A stretch of 64,000 nucleotides of DNA from Kibdelosporangium sp. MJ126-NF4 (GTDB lineage Bacteria; Actinomycetota; Actinomycetes; Mycobacteriales; Pseudonocardiaceae). The position numbers and the translations under genes were made by a program. Numbering within the stretch: the stretch's first letter is position 1; each line of letters opens with the position of its first letter. The notes below the pieces were generated by a model that was given only the letters and a program-made list of their open reading frames with translations, was not told where the DNA came from and searched no databases. The stretch covers positions 398,001 to 462,000 of the forward strand of contig NZ_CDME01000011.1 in assembly GCF_000826545.1 (NCBI RefSeq), in the 5' to 3' direction. Shown here one piece after another: positions 26,866-34,411 of the stretch.

Positions 26866-28259
26866 CGGGCCACCTCGAACACGGCGAGCTGGGTCGGCGG
26901 GCCCACTTCGGGATCATCCTGGCCGACCGGAAGGTAACGGACACGGTAGTCATGGCGTTCGGCGACGCCGTCGGCCCACGCGCGGAACTGCGCGCGAGTC
27001 CACTCGAAACGATGGTCGGTGTGCCGCATCCGGCCTGCGGGCAGGCCTTCGAACCGGACGTTGTACTCGACGTTCGGCGTGGTGACCACGACCGTCGACG
27101 GGCGCGCGGCACCGAACACACTGCGCTCCAAGGCAGGCAGCCTCGGTTCGTCAACGTGCTCGATCACCTCCATCAGGACAGCGGCGTCGTACCCGGCCAG
27201 CGACTGGTCCACATAGGTCAACGCGGACTGTCGCAGTGTCACCCTGTCGCGCACACGTTCCGGCGTCCGCTCGAAACGGCGCGCGGCGACCTCCAACGCG
27301 CGCGCGGACACGTCCACCCCGACGATCTCGGTGAACGACGGTTCCTTGACCAGGTCACGCAGCAGCGCGCCACCACCGCAGCCGAGGTCGAGAACCCGTT
27401 TCGCGCCAGCGGCTTTCAGCACTGCGACGACGCTTCCCCTGCGCTGGGTCGCCAGCGGCACCGGGCGGTCCGGCTCCTCCGCGACGACCGGCTCGTCGAG
27501 CGCGTTGTCCAACTCGTCCTCGTCGGTCTCCTCCGCCTCGGCGAGCCTGCTCAGCGCGAAGCGCACGTACGCCTTGCGGTGCTTGAGGTAGCGCTGGCTG
27601 ATCAGCTCGCGCGACGGGTGGTCGGCCAGCCAGCCCTCGCCTGCCCGCAGCAGCTTGGTGACCTCCTCCTCGGTCACCCAGTAGTGCTTGGCGTTGTCCA
27701 GCACGGGCAGCAGCACGTACAGGTGCCGCAGCGCCTCGGAAACCCGGTGGGTGCCGGTCAGCCGCAGGTCGATGTACGGCGAGTCGCCCCACTCCGGGAA
27801 TTTCTCGTCCAGCGGCACCGTCCGGGCGTCCACCTCCCAGCCGAGCGGTTCGAACAGCTGCCTGACCAGGTCCGGGCCGCCGCGCGACGGCACAGCGGGG
27901 ACGTGGATCCGCAGCGGGATGGCGGTGTCGGCGAGCTCCTGGTGGAACTTGGCGATGCCGTTCATCGCGGTCTTGAACACCGTGCTCAACGCGACCGCCA
28001 TCATCGATCCGGCCGCGTACGGCCGGTCGTTGACGTACTGGTTCAGCGTGAAAGCGCGGTCGTGCCTGCCGCGGACCAGCTCGACCGGGTCGATGTCGAG
28101 CAGCAGCGCCGCGGTGCACTCGTCCTCGCCTGCCGTGGGGTAGAACACGTGTGCCATGCCTGCCGCGACGGGGAAGGATTGGGCTTTGCCTGGATGCTTG
28201 TGCAGCAGGAAGCCAAGGTCGGTTGCGGGTTGACGTGTCGTGGTCAAGGTCAGTAGCAC
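26862..28259 (-). CDS. hen1: 3'-terminal RNA ribose 2'-O-methyltransferase Hen1
   Basis: About 465 residues. The N-terminal half (LLTLTTTRQPATDLGFLLHKHP) is the bacterial-Hen1 domain that activates Pnkp ligase; the C-terminal half is a SAM methyltransferase with VLDLGCGGGALL, the Mn-binding EVIEHVDEPRL and a later MRHTDHRFEW. It methylates the 2'-OH of the broken 3' end so that the repaired RNA resists the same cut. GTG 28259 gives the standard MLLTLTTT start; ATG 28277 is an alternative with a possible GGTGA site. First gene of the hen1-pnkp operon, divergent from the DUF255 gene. Confidence 0.95.
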   Translation of the reverse strand: MLLTLTTTRQPATDLGFLLHKHPGKAQSFPVAAGMAHVFYPTAGEDECTAALLLDIDPVELVRGRHDRAFTLNQYVNDRPYAAGSMMAVALSTVFKTAMNGIAKFHQELADTAIPLRIHVPAVPSRGGPDLVRQLFEPLGWEVDARTVPLDEKFPEWGDSPYIDLRLTGTHRVSEALRHLYVLLPVLDNAKHYWVTEEEVTKLLRAGEGWLADHPSRELISQRYLKHRKAYVRFALSRLAEAEETDEDELDNALDEPVVAEEPDRPVPLATQRRGSVVAVLKAAGAKRVLDLGCGGGALLRDLVKEPSFTEIVGVDVSARALEVAARRFERTPERVRDRVTLRQSALTYVDQSLAGYDAAVLMEVIEHVDEPRLPALERSVFGAARPSTVVVTTPNVEYNVRFEGLPAGRMRHTDHRFEWTRAQFRAWADGVAERHDYRVRYLPVGQDDPEVGPPTQLAVFEVAR

Positions 28260-28320
28260 CGCGTGAGTGTCCCGCATCGGCCGTCACCGTTCACCTTGTT
28301 TGTGTAACTAGGCTGGGAGC

Positions 28321-30309
28321 ATGGCGAACCGACTGGCTCAGGCCACCAGCCCCTACCTGCTGCAGCACGCCGACAACCCGGTCGACTGGTGGCCGTGGGG
28401 TCCGGAGGCGTTCGCCGAGGCCGCTGAGCGGAACGTGCCGGTCCTGCTGTCGATCGGCTACGCCGCGTGCCACTGGTGCCATGTGATGGCGCACGAGTCC
28501 TTCGAGGACGCCGACACGGCCGAGCTGATGAACCGGCACTTCGTGAACATCAAGGTGGACCGCGAGGAACGGCCGGACGTCGACGCCGTCTATATGACCG
28601 CCACGCAGGCCATGACCGGGCAGGGCGGCTGGCCGATGACGTGTTTCCTCACGCCGTCCGGCGAACCGTTCCACTGCGGCACCTACTACCCGCCGAACCC
28701 GCACGGCGGAATGCCGTCGTTCAAGCAGTTGCTCGCCGCGATCGTGGAGGCGTGGGACGAGCGGGCGGACGAGGTCCGGACGGCCGCGGGCAAGCTCGTC
28801 GCCTCACTGGCCAGGCACTCCGCCGCGCTGCCCGCGTCCGCTGTGGACACCGCGGTGCTCGACGGCGCGGTCGCCTCGCTGCTCGGCGACTTCGACCGGC
28901 GCAACGGCGGATTCGGTGGTGCGCCGAAGTTCCCGCCGTCGATGGTGCTGGAGTTCCTGATCAGGCACTACGAGCGGAACGCGACGACCGAGGTGCTGTC
29001 CATGGCCGAGGCGACGGCGGGCGCGATGGCGGCAGGCGGGCTCTACGACCAGCTCGCGGGCGGGTTCGCCCGCTACAGCGTCGACCCGTCGTGGGTCGTG
29101 CCGCACTTCGAGAAAATGTTGTACGACAACGCTTTGCTGCTCGGTGTTTACACGCACCTCGCCCGGCTGACCGACGGCCCGGCCTATCGGCGGGTCGCTG
29201 TCGAGACCGCCGAGTTCCTGATCAGGGACCTCGGCACGCCGGAAGGCGGGTTCGCCTCGTCGCTCGACGCGGACACCGACGGGGTCGAAGGCCTGACGTA
29301 CGTCTGGACCCCGGCCCAGTTCGCCGAGGTGCTCGGGGACGACGCCGACTGGGCGGCGGACCTGTTCGAGGTGACCGAGCAGGGCACGTTCGAGCACGGC
29401 ACGTCCACACTGCAGCTGAAGCGGGAGCCGGAGGATCTCGACCGGTTCGAAAGCGTGCGTTCACGACTGTCGGCCGTTCGCGCGCAACGGCCGCAGCCGG
29501 GCCGGGACGACAAGGTCGTTGCCGCCTGGAACGGCCAGGCGATCACGGCTTTGGCACAGGCGGGCGTGTACTTCGAGCGGCCGGAGTGGGTGGTGGCGGC
29601 GGCTCGCGCCGCCGATCTGCTGCTGAGCCTGCACATGGTGGGCGACCGGTTGCGGCGCACGTCCCGTGACGGCGAGGTCGGCACGTCTGCCGGTGTGCTG
29701 GAGGACTACGCCTGTCTCGCCGACGGCCTGCTCGCGCTGTACCAGGCGACCGGGGAGCAGCGCTGGTTGGACGCGGCGGTGTCGTTGCTCGACATCGCCG
29801 TGGAACGGTTCGCGGACCCGGCGAATCCCGGGGCCTTCTTCGACACGGCCGACGACGCCGAGGTGCTGGTGCACCGGCCCGCGGATCCGTCGGACAACGC
29901 CAGCCCGTCCGGCGCGTCGGCTTTGGCCTCCGCCCTGCTCACGGCGTCCGCGCTGGTCGGCCATGAGCGTGCCGGTGCGTACCGGGAGGCCGCCGAGCTG
30001 GCCGTCGCCCGCGCCGGGCTGCTCGCCGAGCGCGCACCCCGGTTCGCCGGGCACTGGCTCGGCGTCGCCGAGGCGTTGGCGCAGGGGCCCGTGCAGGTCG
30101 CCATCGTCGGGGACAGTCCCGCGCTGCTCGCCACAGCTGTCCGCGCGGCCCACGGCGGCGCCATCGTGCTCGCGGGCGAGCCCGACTCGTCGCCGCTGCT
30201 CGCCGACCGTCCGTTGGTTGACGGACAACCAGCTGCCTACGTGTGCCGCGGGTATGTCTGCGACCGGCCGGTGACCACGGTCGACGAACTGGTCACGTCG
30301 CTCGGCTGA
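28321..30309 (+). CDS. DUF255 thioredoxin-domain / six-hairpin protein (Rv1084-like)
   Basis: A 662-residue protein of the YyaL/SSP411 family. The N-terminal thioredoxin-like domain begins [20 protein letters not shown] and has the redox motif C50-H-W-C53 in [10 protein letters not shown], followed by [13 protein letters not shown]. The rest is an alpha/alpha barrel resembling N-acylglucosamine epimerases ([24 protein letters not shown]). Substrate unknown. Length is typical. In mycobacteria it also lies between hemolysin III/Z-isoprenyl synthase genes and mca. Confidence 0.93.
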   Translation: MANRLAQATSPYLLQHADNPVDWWPWGPEAFAEAAERNVPVLLSIGYAACHWCHVMAHESFEDADTAELMNRHFVNIKVDREERPDVDAVYMTATQAMTGQGGWPMTCFLTPSGEPFHCGTYYPPNPHGGMPSFKQLLAAIVEAWDERADEVRTAAGKLVASLARHSAALPASAVDTAVLDGAVASLLGDFDRRNGGFGGAPKFPPSMVLEFLIRHYERNATTEVLSMAEATAGAMAAGGLYDQLAGGFARYSVDPSWVVPHFEKMLYDNALLLGVYTHLARLTDGPAYRRVAVETAEFLIRDLGTPEGGFASSLDADTDGVEGLTYVWTPAQFAEVLGDDADWAADLFEVTEQGTFEHGTSTLQLKREPEDLDRFESVRSRLSAVRAQRPQPGRDDKVVAAWNGQAITALAQAGVYFERPEWVVAAARAADLLLSLHMVGDRLRRTSRDGEVGTSAGVLEDYACLADGLLALYQATGEQRWLDAAVSLLDIAVERFADPANPGAFFDTADDAEVLVHRPADPSDNASPSGASALASALLTASALVGHERAGAYREAAELAVARAGLLAERAPRFAGHWLGVAEALAQGPVQVAIVGDSPALLATAVRAAHGGAIVLAGEPDSSPLLADRPLVDGQPAAYVCRGYVCDRPVTTVDELVTSLG

Positions 30310-30344
30310 GTTGGCCCGAAGACAACATGTGCGAGAATCGGGCC

Positions 30345-31301
30345 ATGGCTCATCGCGTCGTCGTGCTGGCCCGTCCCGGTGTGCTGCCGTTGGAGCTTGG
30401 CCTGATCCACTCGCTGTTCAACGCGGCGGGCGGCCGGTACGAGGTGATCACGTGCGGGCTCGCCGCCGGGCAGGTGCGGGTGAAGGCGGACTTCGCGCTC
30501 ATGGTCGAGCACGGCCCCGAGGCTTTGGCGAACGCCGACACCGTCGTGATTCCGGCGGCGTACGACCCGCACGACAACATCCTCACCGCACCACTGACCG
30601 GGCGTTTGGCCACCGCGATGAGCATGATCCGGCCAGGGGCACGGATCGCGTCCGTGTGCACGGGGGCGTTCGTTCTGGCTGCCGCCGGGCTGCTCGACGG
30701 GCGTCCCGCGACCACGCACTGGGAGGACGCGGACGCGTTCCGGCGGACGTTTCCCGAGGTCCACCTCGACGCGGACGTGCTGTACACCGACGACGGGGAC
30801 GTGCTGACCTCGGCAGGAGGCGCGGCCGGGATCGACCTGTGCCTGCACCTGATCCGGCGGGACTTCGGCGCGGCCGTCGCTGTCGACGTGGCACGGCGCA
30901 ACGTCGTGCCGCCGCACCGCGACGGCGGTCAGGCGCAGTTCATCGAACGACCGGTGGCCGACGACGGCGCGTCGTCCACCACCGGGATCCGGACGTGGCT
31001 GCTCGACCACCTCGGCCACGGGATCGACCTCGACGGGATCGCACGCCGGTCGGGGCTGAGCAAGCGCACGCTGACCAGGCGGTTCCGCGACGAGACCGGC
31101 ATGTCGCCGATGCAGTGGCTCACCCAGCAGCGGCTCGTTCGCGCACGTCAACTGCTCGAACGCACCGACATGCCGGTCGACCGGGTCGCCGAGCAGGCAG
31201 GCTTCGGGACCGGCGGCTCGCTGCGGCTGCACCTGCAGGACGCGCTGGGCGTGTCACCGACCGCCTACCGCGCGACCTTCCGCGGCCCCACCTCGCGCTG
31301 A
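30345..31301 (+). CDS. DJ-1/PfpI-type AraC-family transcriptional regulator
   Basis: A 318-residue regulator: an N-terminal DJ-1/PfpI domain (residues 1-190) with the nucleophile-elbow cysteine in IASVCTGAFVLAAAG (Cys105), and two C-terminal AraC HTH motifs (DLDGIARRSGLSKRTLTRRF; VDRVAEQAGFGTGGSLRLHL). Such FtrA/GlxA-like activators commonly control catabolic or export genes, with the DJ-1 part as sensor. ATG 30345 is preferred; an upstream in-frame ATG at 30327 exists. No obvious target next to it. An array of short palindromes starts six bases after the stop. Confidence 0.9.
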   Translation: MAHRVVVLARPGVLPLELGLIHSLFNAAGGRYEVITCGLAAGQVRVKADFALMVEHGPEALANADTVVIPAAYDPHDNILTAPLTGRLATAMSMIRPGARIASVCTGAFVLAAAGLLDGRPATTHWEDADAFRRTFPEVHLDADVLYTDDGDVLTSAGGAAGIDLCLHLIRRDFGAAVAVDVARRNVVPPHRDGGQAQFIERPVADDGASSTTGIRTWLLDHLGHGIDLDGIARRSGLSKRTLTRRFRDETGMSPMQWLTQQRLVRARQLLERTDMPVDRVAEQAGFGTGGSLRLHLQDALGVSPTAYRATFRGPTSR

Positions 31302-31306
31302 CCCCC

Positions 31307-31456
31307 GCAACCAATGTGGCCTTCGGTGCGGGTAACGCACCCAATGTGGCCTTCGGAGCACGAGTCGCAACAAAGGCCACCTTCGTTGCACCCCGAACCC
31401 CGCGCAACCAAGGCGGCCTTCGGTGCGCTGGCCGCAACCAAGGCGGCCTTCGGGGC
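31307..31456. repeat. Array of five 23-base imperfect palindromes
   Basis: Units begin at 31307, 31337, 31367, 31404 and 31434, each 23 bases, with gaps of 7, 7, 14 and 7. Consensus GCAACCAAKGYGGCCTTCGG plus TGC. The ends GCAAC/GTTGC and AAGG/CCTT make each unit an imperfect hairpin; unit 3 is in the reverse sense (AAAGGCCACCTTCGTTGC). It occupies the gap between convergent genes and has no coding frame of merit. Confidence 0.85.
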
Positions 31457-31462
31457 ATGGCG

Positions 31463-31780
31463 CTAGGAAGAGGCTGCGCCGTTCTTCTGTTCTTCCTGCT
31501 TCGGCTCCGCCGCCGGGGCGTCCCCGTCGGTGGCCTCGTCCGCGGCTCCGTCCGTGGCCTTGTCGGTGGCCTCGGCGGTCTCCTTGTCCTCCGGCTTGTC
31601 GAAGCTGGCCGGGACCCGCTTGAGGTGCTTGCTCATCGAGCGGGCCAGGAACACCACCGCGACGATGAACACCAGCAGGACCAGCAGGCCCACCGGTGAG
31701 GACTTGCCGAAGTCCTCGCCCCGGCCACCGGGGTCGTCTGGCATGGGTGGCGGCTGTGCCACCAGTGCCGTGAAGGTCAT
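31463..31780 (-). CDS. Small single-pass membrane protein (Rv1083-like)
   Basis: A 105-residue protein: short Pro-rich N-terminus ([18 protein letters not shown]), one membrane helix ([19 protein letters not shown]), a basic stretch [10 protein letters not shown] and an acidic Ala/Glu/Asp/Thr-rich tail. Function unknown. It starts four bases inside the end of mca (ATGA at 31777-31780), the same gene order as Rv1082-Rv1083. The coupling suggests co-expression with mycothiol detoxification. Confidence 0.85.
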   Translation of the reverse strand: MTFTALVAQPPPMPDDPGGRGEDFGKSSPVGLLVLLVFIVAVVFLARSMSKHLKRVPASFDKPEDKETAEATDKATDGAADEATDGDAPAAEPKQEEQKNGAASS

Positions 31781-32658
31781 GCAGTCACCTTCTCGTTGAT
31801 GCCGGTGAACAGGTCGTCCTCCGGCAGCGTCGTGTCCACCAGCGAGCGGGCCAGCTCGTACTCCTCGAACGGCCACACCTCAAGCTGGAGCTCCAAGGGT
31901 ATGGCGAACCAGCGGCTGTTGGGATCGATCTGGGTCGCGTGCGCCCGCAACGCATCGTCCCTGATGTGGAAGTACACGCCGCACTCGACCCTCGTGGTGA
32001 TGCGGTCGGCGTTGTCGCCCTTGTCGTCGGTCCACCTCTTCAGCCACTCCTCGTACGGCGAGTCCATGCCGCGGGAGAGCATCGCGTCGTGCATCGTCTG
32101 CAGGCGTTTGCGCGAGAAGCCGTGCGAGTAGTACAGCTTCAACGGCGTCCACGGCTCGCCCGCTTCGGGGAACCGCTCCGGGTCGCCTGCCGCGTCGAAG
32201 GCCGCCACCGAGACCTCGTGGCACTTGATGTGGTCGGGGTGCGGGTAGCCACCGTTCTCGTCGTAGGTGACGATCACGTGCGGCCGGAACTCGCGCACGA
32301 CCTCGACCAGCTTCTCCGCCGCCTCCTCGGTGGGGACCAGCGCGAAGCAGCCGTCCGGCAACGGCGGCAGCGGGTCGCCCTCCGGCAGGCCCGAGTCGAC
32401 GTAGCCGAGCCAGCGGTGCTCGACGCCCAGGATGCGCGCGGCCTCGGCCATCTCGGCCCGTCTGATGTCGCTCATGTTCTCGAGCACGTCCGGCCGGTCC
32501 ATGGCCGGGTTGAGGATGCTGCCGCGTTCACCACCGGTGAGCGTGACGACCATGACCTCGTGCCCCTCAGCCACGTATTTGGCCATCGTCGCGGCACCCT
32601 TGCTCGATTCGTCGTCCGGGTGTGCGTGTACCGCCATCAACCGCAGCTTCTCCGCCAT
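31777..32658 (-). CDS. mca: Mycothiol S-conjugate amidase
   Basis: A 293-residue LmbE-family zinc amidase. Zinc ligands lie in VHAHPDDES (His13, Asp16) and the second histidine motif is in [12 protein letters not shown]. It cleaves mycothiol S-conjugates of electrophiles into GlcN-Ins and a mercapturic acid for export. The C-terminal extension ([22 protein letters not shown]) distinguishes Mca from the deacetylase MshB. ATG 32658 follows GAGAGGGA. Divergent from the DUF4307 gene, as in mycobacteria. Confidence 0.95.
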   Translation of the reverse strand: MAEKLRLMAVHAHPDDESSKGAATMAKYVAEGHEVMVVTLTGGERGSILNPAMDRPDVLENMSDIRRAEMAEAARILGVEHRWLGYVDSGLPEGDPLPPLPDGCFALVPTEEAAEKLVEVVREFRPHVIVTYDENGGYPHPDHIKCHEVSVAAFDAAGDPERFPEAGEPWTPLKLYYSHGFSRKRLQTMHDAMLSRGMDSPYEEWLKRWTDDKGDNADRITTRVECGVYFHIRDDALRAHATQIDPNSRWFAIPLELQLEVWPFEEYELARSLVDTTLPEDDLFTGINEKVTA

Positions 32659-32773
32659 GGTCCCTCTCTCTTGTACCCCGCGTGCCGACGCTTCGGGTCC
32701 CCACGGATACTCGACAAGTACGTCACCCACATTGTTCCCGTGTGGGCGAGTCCAATTGCCGGGAGACCCCGTT

Positions 32774-33205
32774 TTGGAGAGCCGCGTCACCTTGCCCGAG
32801 GGCCGCTACGGGTCACGGACCCGGCAGCTGAGCCGCACGCGGAAATGGGTGCTGACCGGCGTGGGGCTGTTACTGGCCGCCGGTGCCGCGTTCGTCGCCT
32901 ACCGCAACCTCGGCAGCGCGCCCATCGAAGGGGAGCGAACGGCGTTCAGTCCGGCTGGCCCCGATTCGGTGCGGATCACGTTCGCCGTGACCCGCGACGA
33001 CCCCGGTAGACAGGCGGTGTGCGTCGTGCGGGCCCGGGTACGGGACGGCTCGGAGGGCGGACGGAAGGAAGTGCTCATTCCACCAGGTGAGAGTACGATT
33101 TCGACCGTGATCAAGAGCTCCGGCGAGCCTGTCACCGCCGACGTGTACGGGTGCTCGTACCAGGTGCCCGCGTACCTGTCCACGGAGGCGCCGCCAACGG
33201 AGTGA
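32774..33205 (+). CDS. DUF4307 membrane-anchored protein (Rv1081c-like)
   Basis: A 143-residue protein with a basic N-terminus ([14 protein letters not shown]), one membrane helix ([19 protein letters not shown]) and an extracytoplasmic beta domain ending [15 protein letters not shown]. The pattern [23 protein letters not shown] is the DUF4307 signature. TTG 32774 is chosen because GGGAGA (32761-32766) lies seven bases upstream and the length then equals the mycobacterial homologue. Function unknown. Confidence 0.82.
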   Translation: MESRVTLPEGRYGSRTRQLSRTRKWVLTGVGLLLAAGAAFVAYRNLGSAPIEGERTAFSPAGPDSVRITFAVTRDDPGRQAVCVVRARVRDGSEGGRKEVLIPPGESTISTVIKSSGEPVTADVYGCSYQVPAYLSTEAPPTE

Positions 33206-33281
33206 AACCTAAGCCGAGAGGCGACAAAACGGACATTTAGGATACTTGATCGCTACTGATCGTGTTATCCTCTTATACCGG

Positions 33282-33306
33282 CACGGCCCCTGGCGGGCCG
33301 TGTTTT
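33282..33306 (+). terminator. Terminator-like hairpin in the greA leader
   Basis: CACGGCCC (33282-33289) pairs with GGGCCGTG (33295-33302), 5-base loop, followed by TTTT. It lies 77 bp after the DUF4307 stop and 79 bp before greA, so it either ends the upstream transcript or attenuates greA. Confidence 0.65.
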
Positions 33307-33384
33307 GACGTTCCGGACCCCCGGGTACGGGAACACCGGTCCGCATCCGCGGATCCCGGGGAGCAAGACGAGGAGTTGGTGGCC

Positions 33385-33873
33385 GTGAGCGATAGCAAGG
33401 TGACCTGGCTGACGCAGGAAGCCTATAACCGCCTCAAGCAGGAGCTTGACGAGGCGATCGAGAACCGCCCGGTCATCGCAGCGAAGATCAACGCCAGCCG
33501 CGAAGAGGGCGACCTCAAGGAGAACGGTGGCTACCACGCGGCACGTGAGGAGCAGGGACAGGCCGAGGCACGGATCCGGCACCTCCAGGAGTTGCTGCGC
33601 AACGCCAAGGTGGGCGAGGCGCCCAAGAACGACGGCCTGGCCGAGCCGGGCAAAGTGCTCACAATCCGTTACGACGGCGATGACGACACGGAGCAGTTCC
33701 TGCTCGCCACCCGCGAGGAGGGCGCCGAGGGCGACCTCGACGTGTTCTCCCCTGAGTCCCCGCTTGGCCGCGCGTTGCTCGGTGCCAAGGAAGGCGAGAC
33801 TCGCGAGTACGAGTTGCCCAGCGGCGCGTCCCAGAAGGTCACCCTGATCAAGGCAGTTCCGTACGACGGCTGA
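33385..33873 (+). CDS. greA: Transcription elongation factor GreA
   Basis: A 162-residue factor that enters the RNA polymerase secondary channel and triggers cleavage of backtracked transcripts. The N-terminal coiled coil has [18 protein letters not shown] and the acidic tip [20 protein letters not shown]; the C-terminal FKBP-like domain includes [17 protein letters not shown] 33385 gives the common VSDxxVTWLT start with AGGAG nine bases upstream; GTG 33379 is also possible. Confidence 0.95.
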   Translation: MSDSKVTWLTQEAYNRLKQELDEAIENRPVIAAKINASREEGDLKENGGYHAAREEQGQAEARIRHLQELLRNAKVGEAPKNDGLAEPGKVLTIRYDGDDDTEQFLLATREEGAEGDLDVFSPESPLGRALLGAKEGETREYELPSGASQKVTLIKAVPYDG

Positions 33874-33928
33874 AGTGAAACGTCTCATGCGGCTGGGTGG
33901 GTGTGTGGATCGGGCAGAAACCGCCCAC

Positions 33929-34411
33929 CTAGTCGCCTGATTTGGCCACTCGTTCGAGCAGTGGGCGGGAACGCAGTGGGATGGGCGTCGACAGCGCGAT
34001 GGAGGTGGACATCCGCTGCACGCCCGCGACGTTGACGACCTCGTCGATCACTCGTTGCAGGTCTTCGTTGGACCGGGCGACCATCCTGACAAGCAGGTCG
34101 CCCTGTCCAGTCGTCGCGTGCACCTCGCACACCTCGTCGATCGACGCGAGCCCCTCGGTGACCGGGCCGCGGTATCCCTGGGCGATCTCCACGACCGCGA
34201 ACGCCGTCAGGCCGTAGCCCATCGCCTCGAGATTCAGCGCAGGCGGGAAACCCGTCAGCACACCAGTCCTGACCAGCCGGTCCAGCCTTGCCTGAACCGT
34301 GCCGCGGGCAACGCCCAGACGGCGGGAGCACTCCAGGACACCCAGCCGCGGCTCGTCGGTGAGCAACAGCAGCAGCCGGGCGTCCAGTGGGTCGATCGGT
34401 GTTACTTCCAC
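33929..34411 (-). CDS. Lrp/AsnC-family transcriptional regulator
   Basis: A 160-residue regulator: HTH at about residues 8-55 (LDARLLLLLTDEPRLGVLECSRRLGVARGTVQARLDRL) and a RAM ligand-binding domain (VCEVHATTGQGDLLVRMVA). In related genomes an Lrp gene of this type sits divergently beside hppD and probably senses aromatic amino acids or their products (from memory). Here the MarR-MFS pair lies between them, and its GTG start overlaps the MFS 3' end by ten bases, so it is read from the MarR operon. Confidence 0.88.
   Translation of the reverse strand: MEVTPIDPLDARLLLLLTDEPRLGVLECSRRLGVARGTVQARLDRLVRTGVLTGFPPALNLEAMGYGLTAFAVVEIAQGYRGPVTEGLASIDEVCEVHATTGQGDLLVRMVARSNEDLQRVIDEVVNVAGVQRMSTSIALSTPIPLRSRPLLERVAKSGD

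Noticed and set aside
31307..31456. CRISPR array
   Set aside because: Units are imperfect and palindromic, one is inverted, spacers are only 7 or 14 bases and no cas genes are near.
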